64,000 nucleotides of DNA from Antedon mediterranea (Eukaryota > Echinodermata > Crinoidea > Comatulida > Antedonidae), in assembly GCF_964355755.1 (NCBI RefSeq), contig NC_092671.1, forward strand, positions 39,139,304 to 39,203,303, in the 5' to 3' direction. A model generated the notes under the pieces. It saw nothing but the letters and a program-made list of their open reading frames with translations. It was not told the origin of the DNA and ran no database searches. Each line of letters opens with the position of its first letter. Within the stretch, counting starts at the first letter, position 1. Below, piece by piece: positions 1 to 10,584 of this stretch. The position numbers were made by a program, and so were the translations under genes.

Positions 1-150
1 AGTTCAATCCTGACCTAGTGCCAGGGTTGTAAATAAACTCACGACTCTTTCAACTTCACTTCATAAGCCTCAAATGAGACTTTAAAGTATTACTATAAAT
101 TATTAAATAGTTTATCCATTCTGTTACTGGCGAGTTACTGGATAGTGAAC
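1..150 (+). mobile_element. tRNA-derived SINE (family S1), head cut by the window edge
   Basis: Starts inside the B-box-like part (gttcaatcc) and continues through a body (tgccagggttgta, acgactctttcaac, tagtttatccattctgt, ggcgagttact) that is shared in reverse at 23250-23455 and in part at 15172-15275. Confidence 0.65.
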
Positions 151-340
151 ATCTACATCAAATCTTACATAAAATGTACAAATATTATTATACAAAACAA
201 CATACATAAACATTTTTTCGCAGAATTATTTAATGCAATTAATATTTGCTTTTACAATTTGAAGTGTGTAAATTCACATCGGTTTTATTTTTGCTTATTA
301 TCAGTTAAAAGGATCACACAAAGACATAGTGACTTAACAA

Positions 341-781
341 TTGACATATGGCTGTATGATAGGCATGTCATGTAGCTGCATGATAGGCGTGTCATGTAAG
401 TGACATATGGCTGTATGATACGCATGTCATGTAAGTGACATAGCTGCATGATAGGTGTGTCACATGACATATGGTTGCATGATAGGTGTGTCATGTAAGT
501 GACATATGGCTGCATGATAGGTGTGTCATGTAAGTGACATATGGCTGCATTATAGGCGTGTTATGTAAAGCGTGGTTCCCACTAGAACGTAACGCAAGGA
601 CGTAAACGCAACGCAAGCGTTTTAACCAATGACAAGCAAAGTTATAGACAGTTAGCAATCACAAGCGAATAAGCCATCACTTGTGATTGGTCAATTCACT
701 TGCGTTGCGTTACGTCCTTGCGTTGCGTCGCTAGTGGGAACCACGCTTTAGTGACATGGCTGCATGATAGGCGTGTCATGT
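341..781. repeat. Tandem repeat of about 35 bp, split by a family B element
   Basis: Imperfect units built on gacatatggctgcatgat and aggcgtgtcatgtaagt fill 341-565 (about six) and resume at 751-781. The interruption 566-750 is an inverted-repeat element inserted into the array. The short ORFs read across these units are artefacts of the repeat. Confidence 0.85.
566..750. mobile_element. MITE family B, copy 1 (intact)
   Basis: Perfect terminal inverted repeats, TAAAGCGTGGTTCCCACTAG at the left and its complement at the right, with inner arms (cgtaacgcaaggacgta / tacgtccttgcgttgcg) also pairing. It carries no ORF. TA at both ends fits a TA target. Related diverged copies lie at 9944, 42662 and 51547. 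Confidence 0.85.
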
Positions 782-857
782 GTTTTGGGAGGGAGGGGAA
801 TATGTCATAGACATGGCACCAATGGCAGATTGTGATTTAGCTATCTTATCTTTTTCC

Positions 858-3800
858 TCAATAAGCATCAGTTTTTTTCACAGTCTCATCTTCATCTTCT
901 TTTGTCTCATCACCAACTCTCTTTTCAGAATCTTCCTTACTGCTCTTATCATCCTTTTCCTGTTCTTCTTCCCTTGAGCTGGTTTGTTTAGTTGTGTCAT
1001 CATTCATACCATCTTCATCTTGGCAAGGTAATTCTCCAGAAGGACTCAGAACAGGTGGTTTGTCATCATTTTCCAAATCTAAACAAAAAGAAACAATTAT
1101 TTAACTACAAATCAGTATTACATGGGATGTGTAGTTTGTTCTGTTAAAGGTCTGGCTACACTATCAAACTTTATGTGACAAAAAAGTATGATGTGCCCAA
1201 ATTTGGTGGTGATATTAGGGTTAGGGTTAGGGTTGGTGGTGATATGCCAAAATATGGTAGTGATATGACATCATCATGTCCATATATGGGCACATCACAT
1301 GTTTTTGTCACATAAAGTTTGATAGTGTAGACAGAGCTTAAGAAGAGCTTAATCATATTGATATTTTTAATGATAGACTTGGTTATTTTAAGAGGACGAT
1401 TATGTGTTCACTTCTTGAACAGCCTGCATAACCTGTTTGATTAATATAAATTTTAAATCGAAATTGTTTATGGCATGCCGATATATGTTATATATATATA
1501 TATTGTTAATATTATTGTTATACGTTTTTGATGTTGTATTGTTTTATGTTTCAAACCTGTTAGTGGCGGTATTTATCGCTGTTGGTTTTGACTGAATAAA
1601 ATAAAATAAAATTGGTTCAAAAGTTGGCTTTCGTGTCCAAAACAAACTAGATTTAGTAAATATAGATTTATCTAGATATGAATACTATAGAGAGTCTGTT
1701 GTTGACTGAGCGGAGCATGTGAAGGTTACTTACCCGTTTGTGGATCTTTTGTGTCTGCCATTTCAGAACACAAAGCTGGTGGAGGAGTCTCCACTTTAGA
1801 AGGCGTTATTTCCGAACCCTCTTCCATCGGTTCTTGATCTCCATTCTTCTCTGTCTCTTTTGATGCTTCTGGTGAGTTTTTAGAAGCTTCGACAGAACTC
1901 TCAACCGTGGATTCTGATACCAGATCACGATCACGTTCAAGTTCTCCTGTCTCCTCCTCTGTCCTCATGCCAACAATTTTAGTGGTGTCTGCTCCTTCTG
2001 ACGTGCTCTGATCGTTATTGGTGGTTGGTTGAGAAGTTGATGGCTCTGGAGGGAGTTGTGGAGTTGGCTGTGTCACTACAGGTCGCGGATTCATAAGTGG
2101 AAAGATTGTTGGTGGCATTTCAGCATAAATTTCATCCCACTTAATGTCAACCTTCTCTGCACACAACTGAAAGCATAGTAATATTGCTTTAATGTAGAAA
2201 ATAAACACTAGTATTGTAAGGTTTGTAATTCCTAATAAAACATCAACAATTAGGGGAAAATGGCAAAATTTATCAATTGAAGACATTTTTACCTTTTTTA
2301 TTGATTCATGCCATTCACCGCTATTCTCTTTAAATTTGCGTTTCTTTTCTTGGAACTTTTCTTCTATTTGCTGGAGTTCGCCTTCAAGTTTTTTCTAAAC
2401 AAATCAAAAATAGAATGAGAAATTATGAGCAAATATTACTTACACAAAAGATGAGCAAAATTCTGATACTCTGATATTACTAAACTTATTAAACAATATT
2501 GTATACTGTATTATGACCAAATATGGTCACAGCGGAAATTAAATTTGTCAAGAAATCGTAATCTCAAAAGCAAAACACTCTTAAGCTCTGTTCACTATCA
2601 AACTAGTTTGTCCCTAAATATGGTAGTGATATGCCACATATATGACATCATCATGTCTATATATGGGCACATCACATTTTTTTGTCGCATAAAGTTTGAT
2701 AGTGTAGACAGAGCTTAACCCTTAATATCTTGACAATTACCTGATGAAGTATGAGAGACTTGACTTGTTTTTTAAGAATATCCATCCTGTTCTCTGTGAT
2801 CACTGACCTAGGATCGGGAACAGCTATGTCACTGAATATTTCGCCAATGAGTCGATGGTTGCGTTGATAACGTGCTGTTGCTACATGTTTCACAGAAAAA
2901 CCATCGTCTTGATCTAAGATAGGAAAATGAAATTTTAAAATGCAATGTTTTTAATATACAAGTTTTTGTATAGCGCCGAATTCCAACAAATCTTTCATTT
3001 TGCGTTTGTTTAATCCTGTCACTGTCAGTTTGTTTAATCCTGTCACTGTCAGGTTTGTTAATCCTGTCACTGTCAGGTTTGTTAATCCTGTCACTGTCAG
3101 GTTTGTTTAATCCTGTCACTGTCAGGTTTGTTAATCCTGTCACTGTCAGGTTTGTTAATCCTGTCACTGTCAGGTTTGTTAATCCTGTCACTGTCAGGTT
3201 TGTTAATCCTGTCACTGTCAGGTTTTTAATCCTGTCACTGTCAGGTTTGTTAATCCTGTCACTGTCAGGTTTTTAATCCTGTCACTGTCAGGTTTGTTAA
3301 TCCTGTCACTGTCAGGTTTGTTAATCCTGTCACTGTCAGGTTTTTAATCCTGTCACTGTCAGGTTTGTTAATCCTGTCACTGTCAGGTTTGTTAATCCTG
3401 TCACTGTCAGGTTTTTAATCCTGTCACTGTCAGGTTTGTTAATCCTGTCACTGTCAGGTTTGTTAATCCTGTCACTGTCAGGTTTGTTAATCCTGTCACT
3501 GTCAGGTTTGTTAATCCTGTCACTGTCAGGTTTGTTAATCCTGTCACTGTCAGGTTTGTTAATCCTGTCACTGTCAGGTTTGTTAATCCTGTCACTGTCA
3601 GGTTTGTTAATCCTGTCACTGTCAGGTTTGTTAATCCTGTCACTGTCAGGTTTGTTAATCCTGTCACTGTCAGGTTTGTTAATCCTGTCACTGTCAGGTT
3701 TGTTAATCCTGTCACTGTCAGGTTTGTTAATCCTGTCACTGTCAGGTTTGTTAATCCTGTCACTGTCAGGTTTGTTTAATCCTGTCACTGTCAGGTTTGT

Positions 3801-6800
3801 TAATCCTGTCACTGTCAGGTTTGTTAATCCTGTCACTGTCAGGTTTGTTAATCCTGTCACTGTCAGGTTTGTTTAATCCTGTCACTGTCAGGTTTGTTAA
3901 TCCTGTCACTGTCAGGTTTGTTAATCCTGTCACTGTCAGGTTTGTTAATCCTGTCACTGTCAGGTTTGTTAATCCTGTCACTGTCAGGTTTGTTAATCCT
4001 GTCACTGTCAGGTTTGTTAATCCTGTCACTGTCAGGTTTGTTAATCCTGTCACTGTCAGGTTTGTTAATCCTGTCACTGTCAGGTTTGTTAATCCTGTCA
4101 CTGTCAGGTTTGTTAATCCTGTCACTGTCAGGTTTGTTAATCCTGTCACTGTCAGGTTTGTTAATCCTGTCACTGTCAGGTTTGTTAATCCTGTCACTGT
4201 CAGGTTTGTTAATCCTGTCACTGTCAGGTTTGTTAATCCTGTCACTGTCAGTTTGTTTAATCCTGTCACTGTCAGTTTGTTTAATCCTGTCACTGTCAGT
4301 TTGTTTAATCCTGTCACTGTCAGGTTTGTTAATCCTGTCACTGTCAGGTTTGTTAATCCTGTCACTGTCAGGTTTGTTAATCCTGTCACTGTCAGGTTTG
4401 TTAATCCTGTCACTGTCAGGTTTGTTAATCCTGTCACTGTCAGGTTTGTTAATCCTGTCACTGTCAGGTTTGTTAATCCTGTCACTGTCAGTTTGTTAAT
4501 CCTGTCACTGTCAGGTTTGTTAATCCTGTCACTGTCAGTTTGTTTAATCCTGTCACTGTCAGTTTGTTTAATCCTGTCACTGTCAGGTTTGTTTAATCCT
4601 GTCACTGTCAGGTTTGTTAATCCTGTCACTGTCAGGTTTGTTAATCCTGTCACTGTCAGGTTTGTTAATCCTGTCACTGTCAGTTTGTTTAATCCTGTCA
4701 CTGTCAGGTTTGTTAATCCTGTCACTGTCAGGTTTGTTAATCCTGTCACTGTCAGGTTTGTTAATCCTGTCACTGTCAGTTTGTTTAATCCTGTCACTGT
4801 CAGGTTTGTTAATCCTGTCACTGTCAGGTTTGTTAATCCTGTCACTGTCAGTTTGTTTAATCCTGTCACTGTCAGGTTTGTTAATCCTGTCACTGTCAGG
4901 TTTGTTAATCCTGTCACTGTCAGGTTTGTTAATCCTGTCACTGTCAGGTTTGTTAATCCAGTCACTGTCAGGTTTGTTAATCCTGTCACTGTCAGGTTTG
5001 TTAATCCTGTCACTGTCAGGTTTGTTAATCCTGTCACTGTCAGGTTTGTTAATCCTGTCACTGTCAGGTTTGTTAATCCTGTCACTGTCAGTTTGTTTAA
5101 TCCTGTCACTGTCAGGTTTGTTAATCCTGTCACTGTCAGGTTTGTTAATCCTGTCACTGTCAGTTTGTTTAATCCTGTCACTGTCAGGTTTGTTAATCCT
5201 GTCACTGTCAGGTTTGTTAATCCTGTCACTGTCAGGTTTGTTAATCCTGTCACTGTCAGTTTGTTTAATCCTGTCACTGTCAGGTTTGTTAATCCTGTCA
5301 CTGTCAGGTTTGTTAATCCTGTCACTGTCAGGTTTGTTAATCCTGTCACTGTCAGTTTGTTTAATCCTGTCACTGTCAGGTTTGTTAATCCTGTCACTGT
5401 CAGGTTTGTTAATCCTGTCACTGTCAGTTTGTTTAATCCTGTCACTGTCAGGTTTGTTAATCCTGTCACTGTCAGGTTGTTTAATCCTGTCACTGTCAGG
5501 TTTGTTAATCCTGTCACTGTCAGGTTTGTTAATCCTGTCACTGTCAGGTTTGTTAATCCTGTCACTGTCAGTTTGTTTAATCCTGTCACTGTCAGGTTTG
5601 TTAATCCTGTCACTGTCAGGTTTGTTAATCCTGTCACTGTCAGGTTTGTTAATCCTGTCACTGTCAGTTTGTTTAATCCTGTCACTGTCAGGTTTGTTAA
5701 TCCTGTCACTGTCAGGTTTGTTAATCCTGTCACTGTCAGTTTGTTTAATCCTGTCACTGTCAGGTTTGTTAATCCTGTCACTGTCAGGTTTGTTAATCCT
5801 GTCACTGTCAGTTTGTTAATCCTGTCACTGTCAGGTTTGTTAATCCTGTCACTGTCAGTTTGTTTAATCCTGTCACTGTCAGTTTGTTTAATCCTGTCAC
5901 TGTCAGGTTTGTTTAATCCTGTCACTGTCAGGTTTGTTAATCCTGTCACTGTCAGGTTTGTTAATCCTGTCACTGTCAGGTTTGTTAATCCTGTCACTGT
6001 CAGGTTTGTTAATCCTGTCACTGTCAGTTTGTTTAATCCTGTCACTGTCAGGTTTGTTAATCCTGTCACTGTCAGGTTTGTTAATCCTGTCACTGTCAGG
6101 TTTGTTAATCCTGTCACTGTCAGTTTGTTTAATCCTGTCACTGTCAGGTTTGTTAATCCTGTCACTGTCAGGTTTGTTAATCCTGTCACTGTCAGTTTGT
6201 TTAATCCTGTCACTGTCAGTTTGTTTAATCCTGTCACTGTCAGGTTTGTTAATCCTGTCACTGTCAGGTTTGTTAATCCTGTCACTGTCAGGTTTGTTAA
6301 TCCTGTCACTGTCAGGTTTGTTAATCCTGTCACTGTCAGGTTTGTTAATCCTGTCACTGTCAGGTTTGTTAATCCTGTCACTGTCAGGTTTGTTAATCCT
6401 GTCACTGTCAGGTTTGTTAATCCTGTCACTGTCAGGTTTGTTAATCCTGTCACTGTCAGTTTGTTTAATCCTGTCACTGTCAGGTTTGTTAATCCTGTCA
6501 CTGTCAGTTTGTTTAATCCTGTCACTGTCAGGTTTGTTAATCCTTTCACTGTCAGGTTTGTTAATCCTGTCACTGTCAGGTTTGTTAATCCTGTCACTGT
6601 CAGGTTTGTTAATCCTGTCACTGTCAGGTTTGTTAATCCTGTCACTGTCAGGTTTGTTAATCCTGTCACTGTCAGGTTTGTTAATCCTGTCACTGTCAGG
6701 TTTGTTAATCCTGTCACTGTAATGGGTTTTGTTCTGTTTATTTGTATTGTATCAACATGTTTTTAGTTGACGAAATAAATCAAATGATGATAAATGTGAT

Positions 6801-8248
6801 GCAGTAGTAAAAGCCAAGTACCATCGTCGTCTTCAGCGGGCTGTATACTCATCCTTGCTTCAGGTCTTTGCTGCACTGGGTCATCAGATTGATGTTGAGC
6901 TGCAGACAAAATTAAAAATAAGACACAAAATATATATTTTTTAGTACTGTACATTATATTTCATAGAATTTACGGTATACTGAATTGTATACCGCACAAA
7001 AACTTAAATAGTACTGTATACAATTATGAAGAACTATATTTTCTTTAGTAACTTTTCAATTAAAAATTGTGTTTTATTACCTTTAGTTTTGGCAACGACC
7101 CAAGCCTGGTAGGCGGATGAGTTATGATAAGCCTTTATTGCTAAGTTATAATCAGCCTGAAATTATAAAAATCTATAATAATTAATATATGGGAATGAAA
7201 TTTCATATGCTGGTAAAAAATATAAATGTTGAATTTTATGCTGTAAGTTTGTTTAAAAATTAAATTTTAATATATATTTTATAAATCATCCCATTGATAC
7301 TGAACTATAGCCTTTGTGATAAAAACAAATAACATTTAATTTTATGATGATGTTTGTTAACCTTTTCACTTTCATATTCATCAACATAAACTTGTTTTGC
7401 GTCCTCAGATAGTTCTCGCCACATGTGTCCAATAACTTTGCCAATCTCCCAGAGCTTCATCTCAGGGTTTTCTTGTTTTACCTTATCCCAGACACTACGA
7501 CTATATCGCATGTAGGGCATAAGGGGTTTCTCTGGCGGTTTGGGTTGTTTTGGCATTCGACTGTCATATCCCTTTTAAAAGAATAGAAACAATTAGCATA
7601 ATAAGGACTAATAATAATAATAATAAATATAGCAATATAATAAAATATACGATATATCATAATTATATGGATGTTTTAAATTTAAAATACCTTTGATCGG
7701 GAACCAGCTGGATGAGTTCCAATCAAACCAGGAGAGCCATGACCTCCCTGTCTCCCAACTGAAAATTAAAAACAAAACAAAATTTACTAATTTAAAATAA
7801 CTAAATTTTTGAAGAACAATAATCATTCTCTTTTAATTTATTTAAATTAAATCAATCTAGGCATAGGCAAGCTACTGTACTGTCCTATCTATCAGTATCA
7901 TATCATTAATTATATCATTTTTTTTAATCCATTAATTAATATTGACTTCCAAGAAATTAAAGGAAAAAGAAATTTAAATCTAATTCAACTGTTAAATTTT
8001 GGGCTTAATTAAATCATAGCTAGGCTAGGCACAATCTTATCGAGCTAGGCCTAGATGCAAACGATCAATAACAGAAGGCACGGCTCATTAGCCGGCCGTA
8101 GCCGTGCCTTCTGTGAGGCCGGTAATTCCTTGTCTGAAGCGCGAGAAGGATGGCCAAAATAGATCCCAGGAATACACATTTTATACTCATGTAAAATCTT
8201 TAATATCAACAAGAAATTAGCTAATACATTACCTGATCGTCTATGCAT
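858..8248 (-). CDS. SMARCE1: SMARCE1 (BAF57), HMG-box subunit of SWI/SNF chromatin remodelling complexes
   Basis: Nine coding exons on the minus strand: 8233-8248, 7691-7758, 7362-7571, 7081-7156, 6822-6899, 2741-2913, 2293-2394, 1734-2166, 858-1078. All borders are GT-AG, the phases join, and the sum is 1,377 nt (458 residues plus stop TGA; human protein 411). The HMG box lies at about residues 38-107 and includes [20 protein letters not shown] and [12 protein letters not shown]. After it come the family hallmarks MSIQPAED and [13 protein letters not shown], a Lys/Glu/Gln-rich coiled coil (about 180-241), then a Pro/Ser/Glu-rich acidic tail (241-458). The family binds DNA and architectural sites in the nucleus as part of BAF/PBAF; that role is known from other animals, not visible here. 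The first coding exon has only 16 nt (MHRRS); its ATG is the first one fitting the phase of the next exon, so the start is the least certain part. The intron 2914-6821 is almost entirely a minisatellite. Confidence 0.95.
1145..1341. mobile_element. MITE family A, copy A1, with a telomere-like insert
   Basis: Left end resembles the family A terminus (ctacactatcaaac), right end gtttgatagtgtagacagag is exact. Between the two usual 'gtgatat' units are three TTAGGG in a row at 1215-1232. It lies in the last SMARCE1 intron. Confidence 0.85.
1347..1614 (+). mobile_element. LINE 3' end, 5'-truncated (family L1x), plus orientation
   Basis: Encodes the last 26 residues of a non-LTR reverse transcriptase-type ORF (ends [13 protein letters not shown], stop at about 1428), then a 3' UTR finishing in repeated 'aataaaat'. 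The same end, much longer, occurs in reverse at 10727-11330. Inserted in the last SMARCE1 intron, opposite in sense to the gene. Confidence 0.75.
2581..2718. mobile_element. MITE family A, copy A2
   Basis: Ends ttaagctctg and gatagtgtagacagagctta; internal parts aaatatggtagtgatatg and atgacatcatcatgtc. The left terminus has lost 'tctac'. It lies in the SMARCE1 intron 2395-2740. Confidence 0.85.
3003..6720. repeat. Large 24-bp minisatellite filling a SMARCE1 intron
   Basis: About 155 head-to-tail units, each made of CCTGTCACTGTCAGG and a TTTGTTAAT-type spacer. Variants are 22-25 bp long and differ mainly at the spacer (gtttgtt, tttgttt, gttttt). Since 24 is a multiple of three and the unit has no stop in several frames, ORFs approaching 1,000 codons appear on both strands; they are not genes. 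Variant units recur every 3 or 4 units, and a stretch around 4430-4680 matches 5750-6000 at an offset of 1,320 bp (55 units), so blocks have been copied within the array. The intron (2914-6821) contains almost nothing else. Confidence 0.97.
8071..8114. repeat. Perfect 15-bp hairpin in SMARCE1 intron 1
   Basis: Arms acagaaggcacggct (8071-8085) and agccgtgccttctgt (8100-8114) pair without mismatch around a 14-nt loop that itself contains the palindrome gccggc. GC-rich against an AT-rich background. The role is unknown. Confidence 0.8.
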
Positions 8249-8477
8249 GTTTTAAAGTGCTTAACTCTTCAAAAAAAATTTATAAATGTGTAAAATCTGA
8301 CCAAAAATAGGCCTCTCCAGGCCTAGACAACAAAAACTGAACAAAGAAACATTGAAGCCGATGTTAAAACACGGAATGCATCAAACACCGGCGGTCCAAA
8401 ATTGGTGACTCAACCAAAGAACTTATAAAAAGCTCGGTTACAAAATGTAGAGGTCCGAAACAATAAATACAAATGAA

Positions 8478-8932
8478 TTGCTGAGGCGAGCTTTATATTT
8501 AAATATTTCAGATTTAATTACCGTATTTAATAATTAGGTATATACATATACAATATTTCTACATAACCTAAATATAATAGTTTTCATTTCTTTGATTTAT
8601 TTATTGAAATAAGTAAATACACAAACAGTATTTGAGAACTTTTTATTTTATGTCCTGATTAATATTAATTTTAATAATGCTAAATTTGAATAAATAAAAA
8701 TGAATGCTGCTGAGGCGAGCTTTATATTTAAATATTTCAGATTTAATTACCGTATTTAATAATTTAGTATATACATATACCTGCATATACAATATTTCTA
8801 AATAATCTAAATATAATAGTTTTTATTTCTTTGATTTATTTATTGAAATAAGTAAATACACAAACAGTATTTGAGAACTTTTTATTTTATGTCCTGATTA
8901 TATTAAATTTAATAATGCTAAATTTGAATAAA
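8478..8932. repeat. Two-copy tandem duplication of about 225 bp
   Basis: Copy one from 8478 and copy two from about 8704 both begin tgctgaggcgagctttat and run through tttgatttatttattgaa and aacagtatttgagaac to aatgctaaatttgaata, with few differences, including an extra ctgcatatac in the second copy. No coding potential. Confidence 0.88.
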
Positions 8933-9273
8933 GAGAATGCATGAAGCATTACAAAATTATGATACAACAAAAACTCATTACAGTACTTTACAATTTTCTG
9001 AACACAATCTGGGCTCAATCGTGAATAGCACAACTTGTTGGCCTATAGTTAACATTTCAAAATGCCAAGTAAGATTTTAATAATTTTGCATTAATATTTA
9101 CAGTAGTACTGCAGGCCTACAGAAAGTTGAACAAACTAGAAAACAAAAAATGTCATTTATTTAATCCTTTTAAAGATAATAGCTAGGATACCAAATTCAT
9201 TAAAAATTAAAACTATACTGGAAGAACCTGAGTCCTGAGAGTGAAAGGCAATAATCAATGGCAATCAACCTGC

Positions 9274-9900
9274 TTAATGAACCAACACGGTAATACATAA
9301 CTTGAGCTACCGTTAAAGATGTATTGTCCCTTTGACTAATTCCCAAAAAATTTTTTTTTTTTTATTTCGAAAAAAAGTGGGTCATTTTGAAGTATCATAA
9401 TAGTTATTAACTTTCACATAAAATTAGTAAAAAAAAAAATAATTTAACCGAAATACAGATGTTTTTTTGTTCAAAAAATAACTTTGACTTCCAGTCAAAG
9501 TTTTCAATCAAAACATATCCCATAATGCAATGCACTTGTTTGGCTACTCTGTTTGCATAATCATAAAACTTCCTCGCGATCTGTGTGAAAACACCTTCTC
9601 AACCGTGATGAGTTGTAAACAATCCTAATTAGCATCATGCATAATGCATACTCATGGTTTGAAATCTTTGTTTACTTTCGCTTGCGACGATTTCTCAGAT
9701 GAAATGTAATCTAATTAATTTACCTGTTAATTACGTAAACTGTTGTTTTTGGCTCGAATTTTCGACTTAAAGTGAATAACTTTAATATTACTTTGGTATG
9801 GCCAATTTAAATTTAGAATATTTTTTTTTTCCTTTTTTGTGTTTCAAGGGACAATACATCTTTAATGAACCAACACGGTAATACATAACTTGAGCTACCG
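9274..9900. repeat. 39-bp direct duplication flanking a family C element
   Basis: The 39-bp stretch from ttaatgaaccaacacgg to cttgagctaccg stands at 9274-9312 and again at 9862-9900, identical. Between them is the family C element. The second copy starts with the element's own TTAA flank, so an older tandem pair was probably split at the TTAA of the joint. Confidence 0.88.
9313..9865. mobile_element. MITE family C, copy C1 (TTAA-flanked)
   Basis: Termini agatgtattgtccc and gggacaatacatct form inverted repeats, flanked on both sides by TTAA (9313-9316, 9862-9865). This target is typical of piggyBac-like elements. About 545 bp, no ORF, so it would depend on a transposase elsewhere. Further copies at 46975 and 54895. 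Confidence 0.85.
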
Positions 9901-9943
9901 TTTCTAATCAAAGAACTATTTTAATCTTTTGTTCTGCATTCTT

Positions 9944-10083
9944 GGGCTTGGTTCTCAGGATGCAAAGCAAGGACGTAGAAGCAATGCAAACCTGTCGACC
10001 AATCACAAGCGATAGTCTAATAATTCCATCGCTTGTGATTGGTTAAATCCCTTATGTTGCGTCTCTAGTGGGAACCAACCATA
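9944..10083. mobile_element. MITE family B, copy 2 (diverged)
   Basis: Contains gcaaggacgtagaagcaatg, aatcacaagcgat, atcgcttgtgattggtt and gtctctagtgggaacca in family B order, with a degraded left end. Confidence 0.7.
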
Positions 10084-10584
10084 AGCCTCATTTTGCTATG
10101 AACAAAAAAATACAGCACTAACTGAATGATTTTTAACCATTTTACTATCTACCGGCCTACCCCCGAAAAAATGTGAAAATCAGAAAACTTAATTCAGATT
10201 TGTTTATTGAATTAAAACATGGTCACTTATTTACTGTCTGTTTATAAAGTCATGTGATGTTGAACACCCAATCAGTGCACTGCATTGGATGAATATAAAG
10301 TATAAATTCTGAGATTTAAAAGCAAGCATTTTAAGCCGCATAGTGTTACACAATCATTAGGTATCAATACTGGACAACTGAATAAAAATGTGTTGTGTTG
10401 GACTAGTGCAAGGCCACAGAGAGGTAAAAATTGACGAGGCAAAGATGCTTTAAATATAATTATTAATATAAAATTATTGATGCCAGATCAGTGTGCTGAG
10501 GAATTTAATTAGGGTGGGTGATGAAAATTGGAAATTGAAGACGAGGCGCAGTCATGCTGGCTACAGCCCTGTAGTGAGTGAGGT

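Larger units (their letters stand above)
8249..10584. other. Intergenic region between SMARCE1 and the end of FYCO1
   Basis: Holds the SMARCE1 promoter and 5' UTR near 8250-8450 and the FYCO1 3' UTR just below 10585, plus the repeats listed separately. A TTTATT at about 10203 could be the FYCO1 polyadenylation signal on the minus strand. No further gene is seen. Confidence 0.6.

Noticed and set aside
1215-1232. Telomere or chromosome end
   Set aside because: Only three repeats, inside a transposon copy with genes on both sides.
3766-6766. ORFs of 983 and 989 codons on opposite strands
   Set aside because: Both are the 24-bp minisatellite read in frame; the unit length is a multiple of three and has no stop. 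Several frames are open on both strands, and the stretch lies within a spliced SMARCE1 intron.
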